Shown piece after piece: positions 59,729-64,000 of a DNA stretch of 64,000 nucleotides (position 1 is the first letter of the stretch; each line of letters starts with the position of its first letter). The DNA is from DASUBN01 sp964584665 (lineage in GTDB: Bacteria; Pseudomonadota; Gammaproteobacteria; Natronospirales; REEB76). The position numbers and the translations under genes were made by a program. The notes beneath the pieces are model-generated. The model was not told the DNA's origin. It worked only from the letters and a program-made list of their open reading frames with translations, and made no database searches. Location of the stretch: assembly GCA_964584665.1 (NCBI GenBank), contig CAZPAO010000002.1:82383-146382 (forward strand), given 5' to 3'.

Positions 59729-60412
59729 ATGACCGAGCACGTCCCCACCTTGCGGCGCGTCCGGAGCTTCGTGCTCCGCCAGGGGCGCATGACCCACGGC
59801 CAGGTCCGCGCGCTCGACGAACTTCTGCCGCTCTTCGCGGTGCCCGATGGCCCCGTCGACTTCCGCGTCCTGTTCGGACGCGAAACGCACCGCACCCTCG
59901 AGATCGGTTTCGGCGACGGGCACAACCTCATCGAACTGGCGCGCCGGCATCCGGAACAGGATTTCCTCGGCTGCGAGGTGCATCGCCCCGGCGTCGGCCG
60001 GCTGTTGCTCAGCATCGAAGAACTCTCCCTCACCAACATACGCGTGGTCCCGGATGACGCACTGCCGGCGCTACGGGAACGGGTGCCGGATGCGAGCCTC
60101 GATGCACTGCTCATCTACTTCCCGGACCCCTGGCCCAAGAAGCGCCACCACAAGCGCCGCCTGGTGCAGCCGGACACCGCCGCCCTGTTCGCACGCAAAC
60201 TGAAAGCCGGCGGCAAGCTCCTGCTCGCCACGGACTGGGAGGACTACGCCCGCCACGCGCTGGAAGTGCTTTCCGCCGCGCCGGACTTCACCAACGATTC
60301 GCCGCGCGGGGACTACGTGCCGAGGCCCGCGGAACGCCCCGAGACCAAGTTCGAGCGGCGCGGCCTTCGGCTCGGCCATCGGGTCTTCGACCTCTCCTTC
60401 ACGCGGCTGTAA
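59729..60412 (+). CDS. trmB: tRNA (guanine-N7)-methyltransferase TrmB
   Basis: 227 residues. SAM motif LEIGFGDGHNLIELA, then QDFLGCEVHRPGVGRLL, and the TrmB motif IYFPDPWPKKRHHKRRL with Asp and basic residues for tRNA, ending ETKFERRGLRLGHRVFDL. It makes m7G46 in tRNA. It begins eight bases after thiG, the order seen in Xanthomonadales and relatives. Confidence 0.96.
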   Translation: MTEHVPTLRRVRSFVLRQGRMTHGQVRALDELLPLFAVPDGPVDFRVLFGRETHRTLEIGFGDGHNLIELARRHPEQDFLGCEVHRPGVGRLLLSIEELSLTNIRVVPDDALPALRERVPDASLDALLIYFPDPWPKKRHHKRRLVQPDTAALFARKLKAGGKLLLATDWEDYARHALEVLSAAPDFTNDSPRGDYVPRPAERPETKFERRGLRLGHRVFDLSFTRL

Positions 60413-60492
60413 GCCGCCACCACCCGGCCGGTATTGCGGCTCCGGCGGCCATCTTCTAGGCTGGGCATCCTTCAACGCGGGACTCAAGGACC

Positions 60493-61299
60493 ATGGCCGA
60501 GACGCAGGCCGGACGCTTGGATGGCATCGTCGGCTGGACCGGCCGGCGCACCCTGTCGGTGGGCGCCTACGTGCTGGAACTCACCCTGTTCGTATTGCGC
60601 GCCTTCCGCGACTGGGCGAAGCGCGGCCGCGTCTTCAACCGCGCCACCCTGCAGACCCTCTACGGCCAGATCATCTTCACCGGCCTGGATGCCCTGCCGC
60701 TCGTCACCTTCCTCGGCCTCGCCATGGGCCTCTCCATCACCTCGCAGATGCTGAAGCTGGCCCAGGCGCTCGGCAGCGAGAGCGATGTGGACGTGCTGCT
60801 CACCAACATCGTGGGCCTGGAACTCTCCTCGCTGCTCACTGCCATCATCCTCATCGGCCGCTCCGGTTCCGCCATCGCGGTGGATCTCGGCTCCATGAAA
60901 CTGAACGGCGAGGTGGAGGGCCTCGAACTCCTCGGCATCAACGTCAACGAGTTCTTCGTCGCGCCACGCATCATCGGTGCGGCGGTATCCCAGTTCACCC
61001 TGGCCATCTACTTCGCCCTGGTGGCCCTCTTCGGCGGCGTGTTCATCAACGACCTCCTCACCCCCGGCAGCAGCACCCATGAGCTGAAGAAGCTGGCCGA
61101 AGCCATCGGCCCCGAGCAGGTGGCGTTGTTCGTGCTCAAGAACATCCTGTTCGGCATCATCATCGCCGGCACCGCCTGCTACCACGGCCTGAAGGTGCGC
61201 ACCTCGCCCACCGAGCTGCCGCAGCAGACCCAGCGCGCCATCGTCACCAGCCTGGTGCTGGTGTTCGCCACCGACGGCATCCTGGCGGTGATCTCGTGA
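60493..61299 (+). CDS. MlaE-like lipid ABC transporter permease
   Basis: 268 residues with five to six helices. Mla permease landmarks are QIIFTGLDALPLVTFLGLAMG, LTAIILIGRSGSAIAVDLGSMKLNGEVEGLELLGIN (the MlaE EAA-like cytoplasmic loop), FVAPRIIGAAVSQ and YHGLKVRTSPTELPQQT. It likely moves phospholipid or a similar lipid between membranes with the genes that follow. The stop overlaps the GTG of the ATPase as GTGA. Confidence 0.93.
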   Translation: MAETQAGRLDGIVGWTGRRTLSVGAYVLELTLFVLRAFRDWAKRGRVFNRATLQTLYGQIIFTGLDALPLVTFLGLAMGLSITSQMLKLAQALGSESDVDVLLTNIVGLELSSLLTAIILIGRSGSAIAVDLGSMKLNGEVEGLELLGINVNEFFVAPRIIGAAVSQFTLAIYFALVALFGGVFINDLLTPGSSTHELKKLAEAIGPEQVALFVLKNILFGIIIAGTACYHGLKVRTSPTELPQQTQRAIVTSLVLVFATDGILAVIS

Positions 61300-62042
61300 G
61301 CGGCAAGGCCGCCTTGTTGGAAGCGAAGGAACTGCGTCCTCTGCGCGAGGACGGCGGGGCTTTCCCGCATCCCCTCTCGCTCGCGGTGGCGGCGGGCGAG
61401 ACCGTGTGCCTGGTGGGCCCGAACGGCGGCGGCAAGACCGCTTATCTCAGGGCGCTGGCGGCGGTGGACCCGGCGGCGGACGGCGAGCTGGAACTCCTCG
61501 GCTTCGACACCCGCAAACTCAGCGACGTGGCGCGGCGAAACCTGCGGCTGCGTGCGGCTTTCATCAGCGAGGGCGCGCCGCTCCTGTCGGTGGTGAACGG
61601 CCTCATCAACGTCACCCTGCCGGCCATGTACCACCGGCTGGGCAATGCCACCGAGATGCAGACCGCGGCCATCGAGACCCTGAAGTTCCTCGACTATCCC
61701 GGCCGGCAGGACCTCCTGCCCGCCTACCTCAACCAGCACGAGCGGCTCTTGCTAGCCATCGCGCGCTGCCTCATGCTGTCTCCGGAACTGATATTCCTGG
61801 ACGAGCCGTTCCACATGACCGACAACGCCTGCCGCGACCGCGAGGCGGCGGTATACCGCAAGATGGCGCGGGAGAAAGGCATGGCGGTGCTCATCGCCAG
61901 CCACAACCTGGACTTCGTGCGGCGGCATGCGGACAAGATCGTGTTCCTGCATCCCGGCTGGGCCGGGTGCTTCGCGGGCTGGAAGCCGTTCGTGGACTCG
62001 GGTCGCGCCGAGGTGCGCGGTTTCCTCGACACGGCGGCATAG
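61296..62042 (+). CDS. MlaF-like ABC ATPase with degenerate signature motif
   Basis: 248 residues. Walker A GPNGGGKT (41-48), Walker B LIFLDE (165-170) and the H-loop His203 (ASHNLDF) are present. The position of the LSGGQ signature reads LNQHE (145-149) and the Q-loop region reads AAFISEGAPL, with no Gln. ABC ATPases need the signature to complete the partner's active site, so hydrolysis may be altered. Start GTG 61296 is coupled to the permease. It is followed 10 bp later by the MCE-domain gene. Confidence 0.9.
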   Translation: MSGKAALLEAKELRPLREDGGAFPHPLSLAVAAGETVCLVGPNGGGKTAYLRALAAVDPAADGELELLGFDTRKLSDVARRNLRLRAAFISEGAPLLSVVNGLINVTLPAMYHRLGNATEMQTAAIETLKFLDYPGRQDLLPAYLNQHERLLLAIARCLMLSPELIFLDEPFHMTDNACRDREAAVYRKMAREKGMAVLIASHNLDFVRRHADKIVFLHPGWAGCFAGWKPFVDSGRAEVRGFLDTAA

Positions 62043-62051
62043 GGGCGAGAC

Positions 62052-63017
62052 GTGGCAGAGAAAGAACAGGTCCATTACATCCATCGCCTCGGCTACACGG
62101 CGCGCGAGCGCCTGGTGGGCGTGTTCGTGCTGGCGGCGGTGCTGCTCCTGTTCTTCACGCTGGCCTTCAACAAGCAGACCGCGCGTTTCTTCGCGCCCAA
62201 GTTCACCCTGCATGCCTACATCACCAACGCCCAGGGCGTGAGCCAGGACACCCCGGTGATGGTCTACGGCCTGGACGTGGGCAAGGTCACCAAGCTCAGC
62301 CTCTCCGACGACAACCGCATCGCGGTGACCATGGAGATCCTGGAGCGGTTCCATAGACTCATCCGGACCGACTCGACGGCCGAGATCAGCAAGCTCTCGG
62401 TGATCGGCAACGCCGCCATCAGCATCAAGCCCGGCTCGCCGGACAAGCCCGAGATCCCCACTGACGCCGAACTGGTGATGAACCAGCCCATGTCGGTGGA
62501 CCAGATGCTGGCGCAGGTCTCGCCGGTGCTGGCGGACGTGAAGTCCACCCTGGCCCAGGTGAACCAGCTGGCCCACTCCATCGACCCGCAGGACTTGAAC
62601 ACCACGGTGAAGAACCTGGCGGTGCTGACCGGCAACCTCAAGGTCATCACCGGCCAGTTCGCCTCGCCGGAGGGCACGGCCACCACCGCCGCCGCCATGC
62701 AGAACCTGGCGACGACCCTGAAGGAGACCCAGGCGCGGCTCGCGGAGATACAGCCGCTCATCAAGAACGCGAACCTCGCCTCCGCCGACATCCCCGGCCT
62801 CGTGGCCCAGACCCGCAAGCTCGTGACCCAGCTCAACACCACCATGGGCACCGTGAACTACCAGCTGCAGGCGCTGCCGGACATGGTGGGCCGCACCCGC
62901 CAGATCCTGGACGAGACCGACGCCACCCTGCGGGCCGTGCAGAACACCTGGCCCATCTCCTCCTCGGTGGCGAAGAAGCCGGACACCACGCTCACCCCGG
63001 TCCAACCGCCGCAGTAA
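62052..63017 (+). CDS. MCE (MlaD) domain protein
   Basis: 321 residues. One anchor helix (GVFVLAAVLLLFFTLAF, about 23-39) precedes one MCE domain (KFTLHAYITNAQGVSQDTPVMVYGLDVGKVTKLSL, IRTDSTAEISKLSVIGNAAISI). The C-terminal half is helical with a Pro/Thr-rich tail. It would form the hexameric periplasmic lipid channel of the transporter. The start is GTG 62052. MlaB- and MlaC-like genes are not present here. Confidence 0.93.
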   Translation: MAEKEQVHYIHRLGYTARERLVGVFVLAAVLLLFFTLAFNKQTARFFAPKFTLHAYITNAQGVSQDTPVMVYGLDVGKVTKLSLSDDNRIAVTMEILERFHRLIRTDSTAEISKLSVIGNAAISIKPGSPDKPEIPTDAELVMNQPMSVDQMLAQVSPVLADVKSTLAQVNQLAHSIDPQDLNTTVKNLAVLTGNLKVITGQFASPEGTATTAAAMQNLATTLKETQARLAEIQPLIKNANLASADIPGLVAQTRKLVTQLNTTMGTVNYQLQALPDMVGRTRQILDETDATLRAVQNTWPISSSVAKKPDTTLTPVQPPQ

Positions 63018-63023
63018 AAGAAC

Positions 63024-63947
63024 ATGACACGCCTGCGCCTCGCCATGCTGCTCGCTCTCTCCGCACCGCTCGCTGCCTGCGGCAGCAAGCCCGTGCAGCC
63101 GCCGGCCACCGTGAGCAATGCCCAGAGCTTCATGGCGAGCGGCATGCAGGCTTACAACGACAACCGTTACGCCGAGGCGCGCAACTTCTTCGGCCGCGCC
63201 TTCATGGAATACCGCAGCGTGGATGACCTGGAGAAGCAGGCTGACGCGCTCACGGACCTCGCCGACGCCGCCCTACAGCAGGGCGACGTGACCTCGGCGC
63301 GGGACCAGATACGCCAGGCGCGTGCCATAACCGACGCGCACCCGGTGGCGGGCTTGCCCGCAAGGCTCACGCTGCTGGAAGCCTATGCGGACCTGCAATC
63401 CCAGGACCCCGCGTCGGCCGCCACGGCACTGGACGGACTACTGAACGACGCGACGACGCCGGCGGACGTGCGCCGGGCGGCGCTCTTCGCCCGCACCCAG
63501 GCGGCCTTCGACGCCAAGTATCCCGATACCGCGCAATGGCTCGCGAAGCTGGGTGCGCCCCAGGGAGACCTGGACCAGGCACGGCTCGAACGCCTGCAGG
63601 CCCTGGCGGACACGGCCCAGGCGCCGACGCTGTATGCCGACGCGCTCAAGCGCTACCAGGCCGCCTTCTATCGCCCCGGCATCGCCGCCACCCATGAGGA
63701 GTGGGGCAATCTGTTGCTGTCACAGCAGCAGTGGAAGGACGCGCGGGACCACCTGAAGCGTGCCTTGGACATCCGCCTTTGGATGTACGATGCGAGCCGC
63801 TCCGCTCGGGTACTCGAAGAGGTGCAGCAGATAGATACCGCACTGGGTGACAGCGCGGCTGCAAAGCAGGATGCGGATTGGGCGGCCTATCTGAAAGAGG
63901 GTGGCGACCCGAGCAAGTCCCCAACCACACCGTCCGCCAGCCCCTGA
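63024..63947 (+). CDS. TPR-type lipoprotein of the Mla-like operon
   Basis: 307 residues. The start MTRLRLAMLLALSAPLAACGS has a lipobox (LAAC) with Gly after Cys, so outer-membrane sorting is likely. TPR-like helices follow (GMQAYNDNRYAEARNFFGRAFMEYR; WGNLLLSQQQWKDARDHLKRALDIR). It may be the outer-membrane partner of the permease-ATPase-MCE complex. It lies seven bp after the MCE gene and is followed by a terminator, so it closes the operon. Confidence 0.87.
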   Translation: MTRLRLAMLLALSAPLAACGSKPVQPPATVSNAQSFMASGMQAYNDNRYAEARNFFGRAFMEYRSVDDLEKQADALTDLADAALQQGDVTSARDQIRQARAITDAHPVAGLPARLTLLEAYADLQSQDPASAATALDGLLNDATTPADVRRAALFARTQAAFDAKYPDTAQWLAKLGAPQGDLDQARLERLQALADTAQAPTLYADALKRYQAAFYRPGIAATHEEWGNLLLSQQQWKDARDHLKRALDIRLWMYDASRSARVLEEVQQIDTALGDSAAAKQDADWAAYLKEGGDPSKSPTTPSASP

Positions 63948-63962
63948 CTTCCCTGTCTTGTT

Positions 63963-63997
63963 CCGCGCCGTCCCACGGCGCGGGCGACTTTTGTCTT
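63963..63997 (+). terminator. Rho-independent terminator after the Mla-like operon
   Basis: CCGCGCCGT (63963-63971), loop CCC, ACGGCGCGG (63975-63983), followed by GCGACTTTTGTCTT. Confidence 0.85.
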
Positions 63998-64000
63998 GGC

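Overview
The window is high-GC, gene-dense DNA from a free-living gammaproteobacterium. Support for this includes the thiS-thiG-trmB order, an asmA-(START)-mutY-yggX-type block, a two-gene ergothioneine cassette (egtB-egtD), Mla-type lipid-transport genes and many c-di-GMP proteins. A Xanthomonadales/Nevskiales-like relative is my best guess, from gene order alone. There is no prophage, insertion sequence, rRNA operon or CRISPR array. Two tRNA genes (Phe-GAA, Gly-CCC) are present. Very high GC opens long false antisense frames almost everywhere, and these were discarded.

Layout. 1-6.3 kb: a SulP anion permease cut by the left edge, a small membrane protein, a tiny Lys-rich protein, a cytoplasmic papain-like peptidase, a degenerate HD-GYP protein and an MFS carrier. 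6.4-11.4 kb: an outer-membrane protein, pirin, an Lrp/AsnC regulator and a string of small redox or detoxification enzymes (VOC, GST, F420-type NADP oxidoreductase, cupin). 11.4-18.3 kb: two tandem group II PLP decarboxylases, a LysR regulator and three EamA exporters, which look like an amine-making and export module. 18.6-25.4 kb: a porin and a complete sulfate ABC operon (sbp-cysT-cysW-cysA). That operon has a near-perfect sigma-54 promoter facing a divergently transcribed GAF-AAA+ enhancer-binding protein. 25.5-33.2 kb: a DUF885 peptidase, two paralogous membrane diguanylate cyclases bracketing a secreted protein, and a GGDEF-EAL protein. 33.3-38 kb: DedA, a lipoprotein, a lysozyme-like transglycosylase, an MBL hydrolase, a DksA/TraR zinc finger and an SRPBCC protein. 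38.2-41 kb: a hybrid sensor kinase with two kinase cores. 41-45.3 kb: a CBM9/DUF5916-type barrel with a CXXCH motif, a MAPEG protein, a Crp/Fnr regulator and about 640 bp of heavily folded intergenic DNA ending at tRNA-Phe. 45.5-51.9 kb: egtB, egtD, yggX, mutY, a START-like protein and AsmA. 52-58.3 kb: a GAF-GGDEF-EAL protein, a stand-alone receiver, and a NarL-type response regulator with its PAS-rich NarX-type kinase. 58.5-64 kb: tRNA-Gly, thiS, thiG, trmB and a four-gene Mla-like lipid ABC operon.

The most unusual feature is a family of about 128-bp structured repeats (four copies: 3432, 18355, 19773 and 35381). Each sits directly after the stop codon of a minus-strand gene, in the same orientation. 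Their outer arms differ from copy to copy yet always pair with each other, and in one copy the arm runs into the coding sequence. Other points of interest are the sigma-54 sulfate operon, the decarboxylase duplication (34 bp of identical promoter DNA plus a seven-codon relic of the neighbouring exporter), an HD-GYP protein lacking a metal ligand, and an Mla-type ATPase lacking the ABC signature.
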